From: Photobacterium sanguinicancri
Lineage (GTDB): Bacteria; Pseudomonadota; Gammaproteobacteria; Enterobacterales; Vibrionaceae
Direction of reading: 5' to 3'
NCBI RefSeq assembly: GCF_002265265.1
Contig: NZ_NOIF01000001.1
Location: 62,001 to 126,000, forward strand
DNA length: 64,000 nt
Position numbers and translations under genes: made by a program. Shown piece by piece: positions 1 to 8,142 of this stretch (position 1 is the first letter of the stretch; the number at the start of each line of letters is the position of its first letter). The notes beneath the pieces were generated by a model. It searched no databases. It was not told the origin of the DNA and worked only from the letters and a program-made list of their open reading frames with translations.

Positions 1-1
1 G

Positions 2-1786
2 ACCTTATGGCGACTGGTCAAGGTTCAACAGGGGTATCTTTCTGCCTCAATGATATTTGCCTGTTTTGCAGCGTTGCTCGAGGTACTGCCTTTCTGGCTT
101 ATTTTTCATGCAATGGAAGCTGTGCTCGGATACTACCAGTATGATATTTCTGCCCCTGAACTGGCAGCCTCGCTTTATCACTCGGCGCTATGGATGATGG
201 TGGCTTTGGTGGCAAAGACGGTGGTGTATGCGCTGGCATATGGACTGAGCCATAAGGCTGCATTTGGCATTTTGACTCATACTCGTCGCCTTCTTGTTAC
301 TCGCCTTGCCTGGGCGCCGGTACATTGGTTGCAAAAATACCACTCCGGCCAGCTGAAGCTAGCTGTGCTCCAGGACGTCGAGCGGGTAGAGAACTTCGTT
401 GCTCACCATACAGTTGAAGTGTCGGTGTCGGCCATTGGCCCGGTGGTGGTGACCGGCTATTTGGTTTGGGTGGATTGGCGTCTGGCTCTGGCAAGTTTGC
501 TGGTTGCGCCGCTGGCGGTATTCAGTTCAATGTTGGTGATGCGAGGAATGGATCAACTCTATGACGAATATCATCAGGCATCGGTGAACCTCAATAACAC
601 TACGGTAGAGTACCTGCGCAATATGCCGGTAATGAAGCTATTTCAACAAGACCGCAGTCGCTTTAAAGCGATGGTGGACAGTCTTGACCAGTATTACGGC
701 ATGGTGAGGAAGATTACAAAGGTGACTGTGCCTAGGTGGGCGTTGTTTACCTGCTTGCTGGGGGCAAACCTGTTGGTGATTTTGCCCGCTGCGATGGTGC
801 TTTATCAGGCAGGTGAAGTGCATTTACTCGATATTCTGATGGCGGTACTGCTTGGCGCCGGAATGCTACGCCCCTTGCTTAAGGTCAGCAATTTCTTCAC
901 CGAAATTAAAGAGGTGTTGGCCGGGGTTAAACGACTTGCCCCAATCATGGCTGCGCCAACGACCGAGAGTGCATCTCTACCAACGGTGCTGGAGACTCCT
1001 TTGCAAGTGTCATTTAGAGATGTTTCGTTTGGCTACGGTGATCTGCCGGTGCTGAATGGTATAAACCTGACCCTAGCACCGGGGACAACCACAGTACTGA
1101 TGGGGCGATCCGGTGGCGGAAAATCGACACTGGCCCAGTTGCTGGCTGGTTTGCTGGTACCTGATAGCGGAGAAGTGCTGATCAATGGGGTACCAGTCTC
1201 GGCACTGGATAACCAACAGCGTGCGTCATTGATCGCAGTGGCCTCGCAGGATGTGTTTTTGTTCAAAGGAACAATTCGAGACAACTTGCAACTGGCTCGT
1301 GATGGTATTTCCGATCAAGATATACACCAAGCCGTTGCTGTAGCCCAAGCGGAGGATCTGATTCGACGTTTGCCGGAAGGTTACGATACGCAATTGCAGG
1401 AGCTGGGCGTTCGCCTATCTGGAGGTGAAAAACAGCGTATTGCATTGGCTCGGGCGTTGCTTGCCGAAACGCCTATCCTTGTGCTCGATGAGGCTACAGC
1501 TTTTGCCGATAGCCTGACCCAAAAGGCATTCTACCATGCATTGAAAAAGCACTATAAGGAGAAGACGGTATTGGTGATTGCCCATCGTACTTACGGTCTG
1601 GAAAGCGCTGATCTCATCGGCATCGTTGAAGACGGATTTATTCAGTCGAAGGGTGACCATGCTTATCTTCTGAGTGCCAGTGATTATTACCGGCAGATCT
1701 GGCAACTGCAAAATGACAGTGACAATTGGTCTATCGGTGCTGTCAAACGCCAACCTGTTGTAAAGGAGGTGGTCCATGAAGGTTGA
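2..1786 (+). CDS. ABC transporter permease/ATP-binding subunit A, IrtA/YbtP-like (5' end outside window)
   Basis: Fused membrane and ATPase half-transporter. The reading frame is open to the left edge: codons before the ATG at 50 read LWRLVKVQQGYLSAS, which looks like the start of a transmembrane domain, so the true start lies outside the window. About 290 residues with several membrane spans are followed by a nucleotide-binding domain with Walker A GRSGGGKST (near 1105), signature LSGGEKQR (near 1411), Walker B/D-loop LVLDEATAFAD and H-loop IAHR. The stretch LKLAVLQDVERVENFVAHHTVE resembles the IrtAB/YbtPQ group of exporter-fold proteins that work in siderophore uptake; that assignment is from memory of the family and moderate. 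It overlaps the next gene by 11 bp, which points to a heterodimer. Substrate is not visible from sequence. Confidence 0.85.
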   Translation, partial: TLWRLVKVQQGYLSASMIFACFAALLEVLPFWLIFHAMEAVLGYYQYDISAPELAASLYHSALWMMVALVAKTVVYALAYGLSHKAAFGILTHTRRLLVTRLAWAPVHWLQKYHSGQLKLAVLQDVERVENFVAHHTVEVSVSAIGPVVVTGYLVWVDWRLALASLLVAPLAVFSSMLVMRGMDQLYDEYHQASVNLNNTTVEYLRNMPVMKLFQQDRSRFKAMVDSLDQYYGMVRKITKVTVPRWALFTCLLGANLLVILPAAMVLYQAGEVHLLDILMAVLLGAGMLRPLLKVSNFFTEIKEVLAGVKRLAPIMAAPTTESASLPTVLETPLQVSFRDVSFGYGDLPVLNGINLTLAPGTTTVLMGRSGGGKSTLAQLLAGLLVPDSGEVLINGVPVSALDNQQRASLIAVASQDVFLFKGTIRDNLQLARDGISDQDIHQAVAVAQAEDLIRRLPEGYDTQLQELGVRLSGGEKQRIALARALLAETPILVLDEATAFADSLTQKAFYHALKKHYKEKTVLVIAHRTYGLESADLIGIVEDGFIQSKGDHAYLLSASDYYRQIWQLQNDSDNWSIGAVKRQPVVKEVVHEG

Positions 1787-3530
1787 TAGTATTTGGAGCG
1801 TTATTCTGCGGGTGATTCAACGTAGTGAGCGGTCACCTTTGCAGTTGTTCAGCGGAATGGTGTGGCGTATTGCCGAGCGTTTGCTGGATGTGCTGCCGAT
1901 GCTGGTCTGTTTCTGGTGGCTGCAGGAGGTATTAATGAAAGGTGGTGCTGGCACTGATTTTGTTACACCTTCGATCGCGATGGTAACGGCGTTACTGGTT
2001 GGTATTTTTGCCCTTCAGCTATTTTGTGCAATACATGGACAGAAAAACAGCTTCCTCGCCAGTTATTCGATCATGGGAGGCTACCGGGAGAAGCTGCTTG
2101 ATCGGGTGCACCAGTTGCCGTTGGGCACATTGTATCGTTATCGTACAGGTCAGCTGACCGAGATGGTGACTGATGATGTGTTGCGGATCGAAAACATTTT
2201 CACTCATTTGGTGATTGAGGTAATGACTACCTTATTGATCCCCGTGGTGCTGGTGGCAGGTTTAATGTGGGTTGACTGGCAGCTGGCGCTCAGCTTGATT
2301 ATGGGTATGCCATTTGCCTTCTGGGTGCTGCAGGCGACACGCAAACTGTTTGTCCAGATGAGCCAAGAAAAACAAGCGGTGTATCGTGATACATCGGGCC
2401 TGATTGTTGAGTTTGTTACCGGCATCAAGACATTGCGGCTCTATCATCGCGCTGAGCTATGGCTGACCAAGCTTTATCGCCACTTTGATGAGATGATCCG
2501 TTTATCGATAAAGGTTGAGCAATGGGGGGCCATCCCTGTTGTGCTCTACCGGCTGTTGCTCGAGCTAGGGTTGGTGGTGTTTTTCTTGATTGCTGCGAAC
2601 AAGGTAGATGCCGGTAGCGCGAGTCCGTTGACATTGCTGCTGTTTATGTTGCTTGCCCACCGCGTGCTTTCTCCCCTGCTCGAAATGGGTCAGCATTTGA
2701 CCATACTCCGTTATGCAGTACAGAGCGAAGGCAAGCTGAAAGCGCTTTATGATGAAGTATTACTGAATGAACCTGAGCAAGCTGCCGAGGTCAACGAATA
2801 TTCAGTCTGCTTCGACGGCGTGAATTTTGGTTATGAGTCGACGCCAGTGCTGCATAATGTGAGCTTTACTGCTCGGCATCATGCCGTGACGGCGATTGTC
2901 GGGCCATCCGGGAGCGGTAAAAGTACCGTGATGAACCTGTTAGCCCGCTTTTACGACCCGTGTCAGGGGACTATCACGGTCGGAGGTAAAGACGTCAAGG
3001 CGTTAGGTTCCGAAGGACTTTACCAGTACATCAGCATGGTGTTCCAGCAGGTACAGTTGTTTGACGGCACCATTATGGATAATGTGCGTATTGGTCGGCC
3101 GATAGCCAGTGATGAAGAAGTGTTTGCTGCTTGTAAGATGGCACACTGTGACGAATTCATTAACCGATTACCGGCAGGCTACCTGACACTTATTGGCGAG
3201 AGTGGAGCCAGCTTGTCTGGTGGTGAAAGGCAGCGGCTTTCTATTGCCCGAGCACTGTTGAAAAATGCGCCAATTATCTTGCTTGACGAAGCCACAGCCT
3301 CTGTCGATGCGATTACCCAGTACTATATTCAGCAAGCAATTTCCGAGCTGGTGAAAGACAAAACCGTGATCATAATAGCCCATCGCCTGAGCACCATTAG
3401 GGATGCCGACCAAATTTTGGTGCTCGATAATGGGCAACTGGTTCAGCGAGGGTGTCATGATGAGTTACTCAAACAAGAGGGGCTATATCAGGAGTTGTGG
3501 TCTGCCCAGAGTGGTGTGTTGATGACTTAG
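1776..3530 (+). CDS. ABC transporter permease/ATP-binding subunit B, IrtB/YbtQ-like
   Basis: Second half-transporter of the pair, 584 residues. The N-terminal half holds the membrane domain with the motif GQLTEMVTDDVLRIENIFTH, parallel to the DVERVENFVAHH stretch of its partner. The ATPase half has Walker A GPSGSGKST (about residue 375), signature LSGGERQR (about 478), LLLDEATASVDA and the switch histidine in IAHRLST. The start is set by a strong ribosome binding site (AAGGAGG) inside the end of the upstream gene. Together the two genes should form one heterodimeric transporter in the inner membrane. Siderophore export or import is inferred from family resemblance and from the neighbouring DAHP-synthase remnant. 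The stop overlaps the end of a convergent decayed reading frame. Confidence 0.88.
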   Translation: MKVDSIWSVILRVIQRSERSPLQLFSGMVWRIAERLLDVLPMLVCFWWLQEVLMKGGAGTDFVTPSIAMVTALLVGIFALQLFCAIHGQKNSFLASYSIMGGYREKLLDRVHQLPLGTLYRYRTGQLTEMVTDDVLRIENIFTHLVIEVMTTLLIPVVLVAGLMWVDWQLALSLIMGMPFAFWVLQATRKLFVQMSQEKQAVYRDTSGLIVEFVTGIKTLRLYHRAELWLTKLYRHFDEMIRLSIKVEQWGAIPVVLYRLLLELGLVVFFLIAANKVDAGSASPLTLLLFMLLAHRVLSPLLEMGQHLTILRYAVQSEGKLKALYDEVLLNEPEQAAEVNEYSVCFDGVNFGYESTPVLHNVSFTARHHAVTAIVGPSGSGKSTVMNLLARFYDPCQGTITVGGKDVKALGSEGLYQYISMVFQQVQLFDGTIMDNVRIGRPIASDEEVFAACKMAHCDEFINRLPAGYLTLIGESGASLSGGERQRLSIARALLKNAPIILLDEATASVDAITQYYIQQAISELVKDKTVIIIAHRLSTIRDADQILVLDNGQLVQRGCHDELLKQEGLYQELWSAQSGVLMT

Positions 3531-3838
3531 CAAAGGAATCTTCGGTAGCAACGCCGACGCTTCGCAATAAAGTCTGAACCCCATAACATGGTGATCAGGC
3601 TTTTTGTTATGGCTAGATTGTCAGTGGCAGAAAGATAATACATCCATGGACCAATGATGACCAATAGACGTGAATCCTCACCAGAAATGATGTGCTTGAT
3701 TTCTTCCCTCTGCGTTTTAATGAAGCCATATAGTTGCTTATCTAATGCAGCATTTGTTAACGACACGCTAAGATCGGGCAAAGGGGAGAATGATGAAGCA
3801 TTTATGACGTTAGTGAGTGATTGCATGAGCATTTCCAA
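3527..3838 (-). pseudogene. DAHP synthase (AroG/AroF/AroH family) N-terminal remnant
   Basis: A 103-codon frame (TTG at 3838, or ATG at 3832 or 3826) contains IKHIISGEDSRLLVIIGP, which resembles the DAHP-synthase stretch IxxIIHGRDxRLLVVxGPCSIHD. The match fades right after GP: the conserved CSIHD, which carries a metal-ligand cysteine, reads WMYYL, and the frame stops about 280 residues short of a full enzyme. So it is probably a dead fragment. DAHP synthases that feed catechol synthesis are often found in siderophore clusters, and the adjacent ABC transporter fits that setting. The alternative is an unrelated small protein; the similarity is short and was judged by eye. Confidence 0.45.
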
Positions 3839-3879
3839 ATCGATTTAATCATAGTTTTTATTGAAACTCACAATTGTAA

Positions 3880-3939
3880 GCTAGAGCAGTGGACTGCACT
3901 TTTAGTGCAGTCCAGGCTCAATACCGATCTCAGTTGCAT
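3880..3939 (-). pseudogene. ptsN: ptsN 5' fragment (first 20 codons of nitrogen-PTS enzyme IIA)
   Basis: Two bases after the hpf stop, an ATG at 3939 opens a frame reading MQLRSVLSLDCTKSAVHCSS, which is the N-terminus of PtsN as found in Vibrionaceae. After codon 20 it continues LQL and stops at 3868. In intact PtsN the next residues are KKRALEII, and exactly these begin the other piece of the gene at 62879. The position right behind hpf is the normal place for ptsN, so this is the native 5' end left in place after a break. The fragment has no catalytic histidine and cannot work as IIA(Ntr). Confidence 0.9.
3891..3913. repeat. Perfect 10-bp inverted repeat inside the ptsN 5' fragment
   Basis: GGACTGCACT and AGTGCAGTCC pair perfectly around a 3-base loop. 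It looks like a terminator hairpin for hpf, but no T-run follows on either strand, and the bases are codons 9-17 of the ptsN fragment (LDCTKSAVH). It lies 9 bases from the point where the ptsN similarity ends. Confidence 0.8.
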
Positions 3940-3941
3940 GA

Positions 3942-4229
3942 TTAATGACTATTGAGTTTATCTTTATGTTTATTTAATTGACGTACGAGTTTATCGGTCA
4001 ACGCATCGATCGCGGTATACATATCATCTGCATCCGCTTTGGCGTGAATTTCGCCATTATTTATGTGCAAAGTCGCTTCCGCCACTTGCTGTAATTTTTC
4101 TACATTTAAAATCACATGGACATTATTAATTTTGTCAAAGAAACGTTCAAGCTTTTCAAACTTAGTGTTTACATAGTCACGCATAGAATCCGTAACTTCC
4201 ACATGGTGTCCTGTGAGATTGATTTGCAT
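3942..4229 (-). CDS. hpf: Ribosome hibernation promoting factor HPF
   Basis: 95 residues, the length of the short HPF (YhbH) family. The sequence MQINLTGHHVEVTDSMRDYVNTKF and the C-terminal LVRQLNKHKDKL follow E. coli HPF almost residue for residue. HPF binds the 30S subunit in stationary phase and promotes 100S dimer formation. The start at 4229 is preferred over an ATG six bases upstream because AGGAAG sits six bases before it, and the protein then begins MQINL like its homologues. It follows rpoN by 38 bases, as is usual. Downstream it should run into ptsN, but only the first 20 ptsN codons are present here. Confidence 0.97.
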   Translation of the reverse strand: MQINLTGHHVEVTDSMRDYVNTKFEKLERFFDKINNVHVILNVEKLQQVAEATLHINNGEIHAKADADDMYTAIDALTDKLVRQLNKHKDKLNSH

Positions 4230-4267
4230 AGACATCTTCCTTCTGTTGGGCGTTTGGAGCATTTACG

Positions 4268-5749
4268 CTATATCAAACGTTTACGTTGGTTCGATGGTGG
4301 GATCCCAAGAGATTCACGGTACTTCGCGATGGTACGTCGCGCTACCATGATGCCTTGTTCAGCCAGTAATGTTGCAATCTTACTATCACTTAATGGTTTC
4401 GCTTGGTTTTCAGCGGCAACCAGTTTCTTGACGAGTGCACGGATGGCGGTTGATGAACATTCGCCTCCATTATCCGTGCTTACATGGCTTGAGAAGAAAT
4501 ATTTTAATTCAAAAATGCCACGTGGGGTATGCATGTACTTTTGGGTGGTAACCCGTGAAATGGTGGACTCATGCATATCAACATCTAATGCAATATCATT
4601 AAGTACCATAGGTTTCATGGCTTCTTCACCGAATTCAAAGAAATCTTGTTGATGCTCTACAATGCATCGTGCCACTTTTAGTAGGGTTTCGTTACGGCTT
4701 TCTAAGCTTTTTATGAGCCACTTCGCATCCTGGAGGTGGGTACGAATAAATTGGCTATCAGCACTGTTACGGGTGTTTTTACTCAGAGCGGCGTACTGCT
4801 CGTTTACTTTAATGCGAGGAACGCTGTCTGGGTTGATCGTGACGATCCATTTGCCATGATCTTTAAAGACGGAAACATCAGGCACGACATACTCGGTCTC
4901 TGATGAAATGACCAAGTTCCCCGGGCGAGGGTCTAAACCGTGGATCAATTGCATCACGGCTTTTAATTCGGGCTCTTTTAGCTTGGTATCGCGCATCAGT
5001 TGGCGGTAATCACGGTTACCCAATAAACCGATGTGGTGCTCAAGAATGTGTTTGGATTCGCTCAACCACGGTGTGTCTTTCGGGTATGTTGCTAATTGAA
5101 GTAACAGGCATTCTTGTAGATTACGAGAGGCAACACCAAGAGGGTCAAATTGCTGTACGCGTTTTAGTACGGCTTCGACTTCATCGAGTTCGATTTCATC
5201 GACACCTAAGCTTTCAAGGATATCGTCGGCAGAACAGGTTAAATACCCTTTATCGTCGATGGCATCAATGATGGCGGTCGCGATAGCGAGGTCTGTTTCA
5301 CTGAACGGTGTTAGCTGAACTTGCCACATCAAGTAATCTTGCAGCGACTCAGTGGTTTCACCTTGGTAAATCGGCATGTCATCATCCATGCTGATCCCTG
5401 TGCTTCCTGTGCCAGCGCTGTACACGTCTTCCCAAGTGGTATCGACAGGTAAATCTTCTGGCATTTCACGCTGCTCGATCACTTCAGATGTGTCATATGG
5501 ATCGGGTTCAGAATCTTGGCTACTGTTGTCTTGTGCTGATGCGTCAATATCGTTGTTGTCAGACGATTTGTCATCGGCACTGTTCTCACTCTCACTCTCT
5601 TCCAGCTCTAGCAATGGGTTAGCATCTAAGGCTTCTTGGATTTCTTGTTGTAAATCCAACGTCGAAAGCTGCAGTAAGCGAATGGCTTGCTGCAGTTGAG
5701 GCGTCATTGCAAGTTGTTGGCCTAGCTTAAGCTGGAGCGAGGTTTTCAT
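4268..5749 (-). CDS. rpoN: RNA polymerase sigma-54 factor RpoN
   Basis: 493 residues. Region I starts [23 protein letters not shown], the glutamine/leucine-rich segment that contacts enhancer-binding activators. A very acidic, serine/aspartate-rich region II follows (about residues 50-110) and is somewhat longer than in E. coli (477 aa protein). The C-terminus carries the RpoN box [17 protein letters not shown], which reads the -24 promoter element. In Vibrionaceae sigma-54 drives flagellar, nitrogen and quorum-sensing genes. The ATG at 5749 is chosen over a TTG three codons upstream because it restores the conserved MKTSLQL start. Confidence 0.98.
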   Translation of the reverse strand: MKTSLQLKLGQQLAMTPQLQQAIRLLQLSTLDLQQEIQEALDANPLLELEESESENSADDKSSDNNDIDASAQDNSSQDSEPDPYDTSEVIEQREMPEDLPVDTTWEDVYSAGTGSTGISMDDDMPIYQGETTESLQDYLMWQVQLTPFSETDLAIATAIIDAIDDKGYLTCSADDILESLGVDEIELDEVEAVLKRVQQFDPLGVASRNLQECLLLQLATYPKDTPWLSESKHILEHHIGLLGNRDYRQLMRDTKLKEPELKAVMQLIHGLDPRPGNLVISSETEYVVPDVSVFKDHGKWIVTINPDSVPRIKVNEQYAALSKNTRNSADSQFIRTHLQDAKWLIKSLESRNETLLKVARCIVEHQQDFFEFGEEAMKPMVLNDIALDVDMHESTISRVTTQKYMHTPRGIFELKYFFSSHVSTDNGGECSSTAIRALVKKLVAAENQAKPLSDSKIATLLAEQGIMVARRTIAKYRESLGIPPSNQRKRLI

Positions 5750-5800
5750 GAGTATCAATGCACCTTGTCGTTATTGTTGTGCGTGCCGATCTATTACTAA

Positions 5801-6526
5801 CTATAGACGGAACTGGTCGCCCAGATAAACACGTTTTACATGTTCATCGTTAAGAACGTCGGTTGGCGAGCCGTGCGCAATCAATTGTCCTTGACTAACA
5901 ATGTAGGCATGTTCACATACGTCGAGAGTTTCACGAACATTATGGTCGGTGATCAGAACCCCAAGGCCACGATCACGTAAATGCTCAATGACTTTTTTGA
6001 TGTCGATCACGGATATCGGGTCAACACCGGCAAAAGGTTCATCGAGTAAAATGAATTTTGGATTGGCTGCTAGCGCGCGGGCAATTTCAACACGGCGGCG
6101 TTCGCCCCCTGATAATGCCATACCTAAGCTATTGCGTATGTGCTGTATGTTGAATTCATCCAATAATTCTTCAAGCTTGTCTTGGCGTTCTGAACGGCTA
6201 AGCTCTTTGCGAGTTTGTAATACGGCCATGAGGTTGTCATGTACGCTTAAACGGCGAAAGATTGAAGCCTCTTGGGGCAGGTAGCCAATCCCCATACGAG
6301 AGCGGTTGTGCATCGGCTGCAAGCTGATATCAGTATCATCAATACTGATGGTGCCTTCATCACGTGCGACTAGGCCGACGATCATGTAAAACGAGGTAGT
6401 TTTACCTGCACCGTTAGGGCCAAGTAAGCCAACAATTTCACCTGATTTCACTTCAATGCTTACATCAGACACGACTTTGCGGCCATTGTAGCTTTTTGCG
6501 AGATGTGCTGCTTTTAACGTTGCCAT
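5801..6526 (-). CDS. lptB: LPS export ABC transporter ATP-binding protein LptB
   Basis: 241 residues, the typical LptB length. Walker [10 protein letters not shown] (about residue 35), signature [15 protein letters not shown] (about 140), Walker [14 protein letters not shown] and switch histidine in [12 protein letters not shown] are all present. LptB forms the cytoplasmic ATPase dimer of LptB2FG, which extracts LPS from the inner membrane and drives it along the Lpt bridge. It sits between lptA and rpoN in the usual kdsD-kdsC-lptC-lptA-lptB-rpoN order. The start is 9 bases after the lptA stop. Confidence 0.98.
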   Translation of the reverse strand: MATLKAAHLAKSYNGRKVVSDVSIEVKSGEIVGLLGPNGAGKTTSFYMIVGLVARDEGTISIDDTDISLQPMHNRSRMGIGYLPQEASIFRRLSVHDNLMAVLQTRKELSRSERQDKLEELLDEFNIQHIRNSLGMALSGGERRRVEIARALAANPKFILLDEPFAGVDPISVIDIKKVIEHLRDRGLGVLITDHNVRETLDVCEHAYIVSQGQLIAHGSPTDVLNDEHVKRVYLGDQFRL

Positions 6527-6534
6527 AGTCGTGC

Positions 6535-7047
6535 TTATTTCTTATTCGAGTTTAACTGGGCGGGCTGCAAGATGGTGGTTACACGTTTCTTATCGCCACT
6601 TTGTGCTGCCAGTTTTTGTTCATCGATTTTGTAAGTGATCACTTTACCGCGGATCTCACTGCCATCTTGGATCAGCAGTGCTTCATTGGTCATCTTCAAA
6701 AATTCAGTCGCGGTAAGGTAGCGCATTTCGAGTGATTCACCGTCGATAGGCTTACCGTCATCCATGATTTGATGGAAGGTCGCAGGCTTACCATAGGCAT
6801 CAATCACTTCTTGGCCTTCTTGGCCTTCTTGCCCTTTAGGTCGTGTTACCACAACTTTGTCGGCACGAATGTCGATACTGCCTTGGCGTAAAACCACATT
6901 GCCCGTGAAGGTCACGATATTATTTTGAATATCGAGATTTTGCGTATCCGAATCAATGTAAATTGGTTGCTCGGTATCGTCACTCAGTGCCCAGCTCGAT
7001 GTACTGATACAAAGGCAAAGTAGGGTACTAATTTTGAATAGATTCAT
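6535..7047 (-). CDS. lptA: LPS transport periplasmic protein LptA
   Basis: 170 residues with a signal peptide ([20 protein letters not shown]) and an OstA/LptA beta-jellyroll domain: [40 protein letters not shown] is the family hallmark. LptA polymerises into the periplasmic bridge that carries LPS to LptDE. Near residues 71-79 the protein has the triplet repeat GQEGQEGQE, encoded by a 9-bp tandem repeat (6811-6837) in what is usually a short loop. The gene overlaps the end of lptC by 20 bp and is followed closely by lptB. Confidence 0.96.
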   Translation of the reverse strand: MNLFKISTLLCLCISTSSWALSDDTEQPIYIDSDTQNLDIQNNIVTFTGNVVLRQGSIDIRADKVVVTRPKGQEGQEGQEVIDAYGKPATFHQIMDDGKPIDGESLEMRYLTATEFLKMTNEALLIQDGSEIRGKVITYKIDEQKLAAQSGDKKRVTTILQPAQLNSNKK

Positions 7048-7591
7048 ATCTACCTTTCACGTTGTTGAGTAGGGTCGCAACACTGCGATCCATGTTCCCC
7101 GTCATACCGTCGCCTTCGTTAATAAAAGCATCGCCCGTCATTACGACGTGGTCAGGGGTATCAAAATCTTTGCTGACAAGATCAATACGCAGGTTGTCGG
7201 TTTGGATTACTTTTAGGGTTGAGTCTGGCAGTAAATTAAAAATCCGAACATTGCCTTTCATATATAAAATCTGGTCTTGATCGAGTGTTGCATCATTAGA
7301 ACTAATACGCCACTCAGTTTCTGTGCCTTCTCGAAAGAGCCACAACACTGGTTTGACGAAATCAGTGTCACCACTTTTCTTAAAGTGTTCAAGATACTCA
7401 GAATCGACTTGATAACTGCGAATACCGGTTTCGGTATGTGAGGTGCTCGTAACGATACTGCCCGTAAAGATAGGCTTTTCATCGTCAGGTTTAACTTGAA
7501 CATCACCTTGCCAGTAGTCATTAATTAAGTAAAAGCCAGCCGATACACACACTATAAAAGCGAGTGTATAGAGTAGCTTATGTAAGGTCAT
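7028..7591 (-). CDS. lptC: LPS export membrane protein LptC
   Basis: 187 residues. A single N-terminal membrane anchor (about residues 7-25) precedes a periplasmic LptC domain with typical stretches such as PDHVVMTGDAFINEGDGMTG. LptC passes LPS from LptB2FG to LptA and its anchor also tunes the ATPase. The start codon overlaps the kdsC stop by 4 bp (ATGA) and its own 3' end overlaps lptA, consistent with translational coupling. Confidence 0.95.
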   Translation of the reverse strand: MTLHKLLYTLAFIVCVSAGFYLINDYWQGDVQVKPDDEKPIFTGSIVTSTSHTETGIRSYQVDSEYLEHFKKSGDTDFVKPVLWLFREGTETEWRISSNDATLDQDQILYMKGNVRIFNLLPDSTLKVIQTDNLRIDLVSKDFDTPDHVVMTGDAFINEGDGMTGNMDRSVATLLNNVKGRYESIQN

Positions 7592-8142
7592 ATGCTTAAG
7601 CCTTTATGTTTATCCAGTTCACCTTTTGCTTCAAGGATCAGATCACAAACTTCGCGTACTGCGCCATAGCCACCTTGAATGCGTGTAATGAAATCAGCAC
7701 GCTGTGCGAGTAATGGGTGACCGTCGGCAACACATACGGATAGACCGACTTTTTCCATTACTGGCCAATCAATCAGATCATCACCAATGTATGCCGTGTG
7801 TTCTGGGGCGATATTCAGATTGTTATGAATATCGGCGTAAGCGGCCAGCTTGTTATCTTGCCCTTGGTAGACGTGTTTGATACCCAAGGCTGACATGCGG
7901 TTTTCAACAATGGCGGATTTACGGCCTGTGATAATCGCGATTTCAACGCCAGCGCCCATCAATGACTTAATGCCATAACCGTCACGTGTATGGAAGGTTT
8001 TTAATTCCTCTCCATCGTTACCCATGTAAATACGGCCATCGGAAAACACACCATCGACATCACAAATCAGTAAGCGAATCTGTTTCGCTTGCTGGTATAC
8101 GTTTTGACAGACAGGACCATAAATAGTTTCGATTGTTGCCAT
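7588..8142 (-). CDS. kdsC: 3-deoxy-D-manno-octulosonate 8-phosphate phosphatase KdsC
   Basis: 184 residues, HAD superfamily class C0 without a cap domain, the normal KdsC size. Motif I is LLICDVDGVFSDG (nucleophile and acid aspartates), motif II ITGRKS and motif III/IV HTAYIGDDLIDWPVM. It hydrolyses KDO 8-phosphate to KDO, the inner-core sugar of LPS. The start shares one base with the kdsD stop, and kdsD makes the substrate's precursor, so the two are coupled in one pathway. Confidence 0.97.
   Translation of the reverse strand: MATIETIYGPVCQNVYQQAKQIRLLICDVDGVFSDGRIYMGNDGEELKTFHTRDGYGIKSLMGAGVEIAIITGRKSAIVENRMSALGIKHVYQGQDNKLAAYADIHNNLNIAPEHTAYIGDDLIDWPVMEKVGLSVCVADGHPLLAQRADFITRIQGGYGAVREVCDLILEAKGELDKHKGLSI

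Noticed and set aside
3654-3848. A 64-codon plus-strand frame.
   Set aside because: It is opposite the DAHP-synthase-like frame and shows no family pattern or good ribosome binding site.
3891-3913. Hairpin read as the hpf terminator.
   Set aside because: No T-run on either strand, and the bases encode the ptsN N-terminus in frame.
4116-4652. A 178-codon frame antisense to hpf and rpoN.
   Set aside because: It is a shadow of two certain genes; composition follows their codon use.
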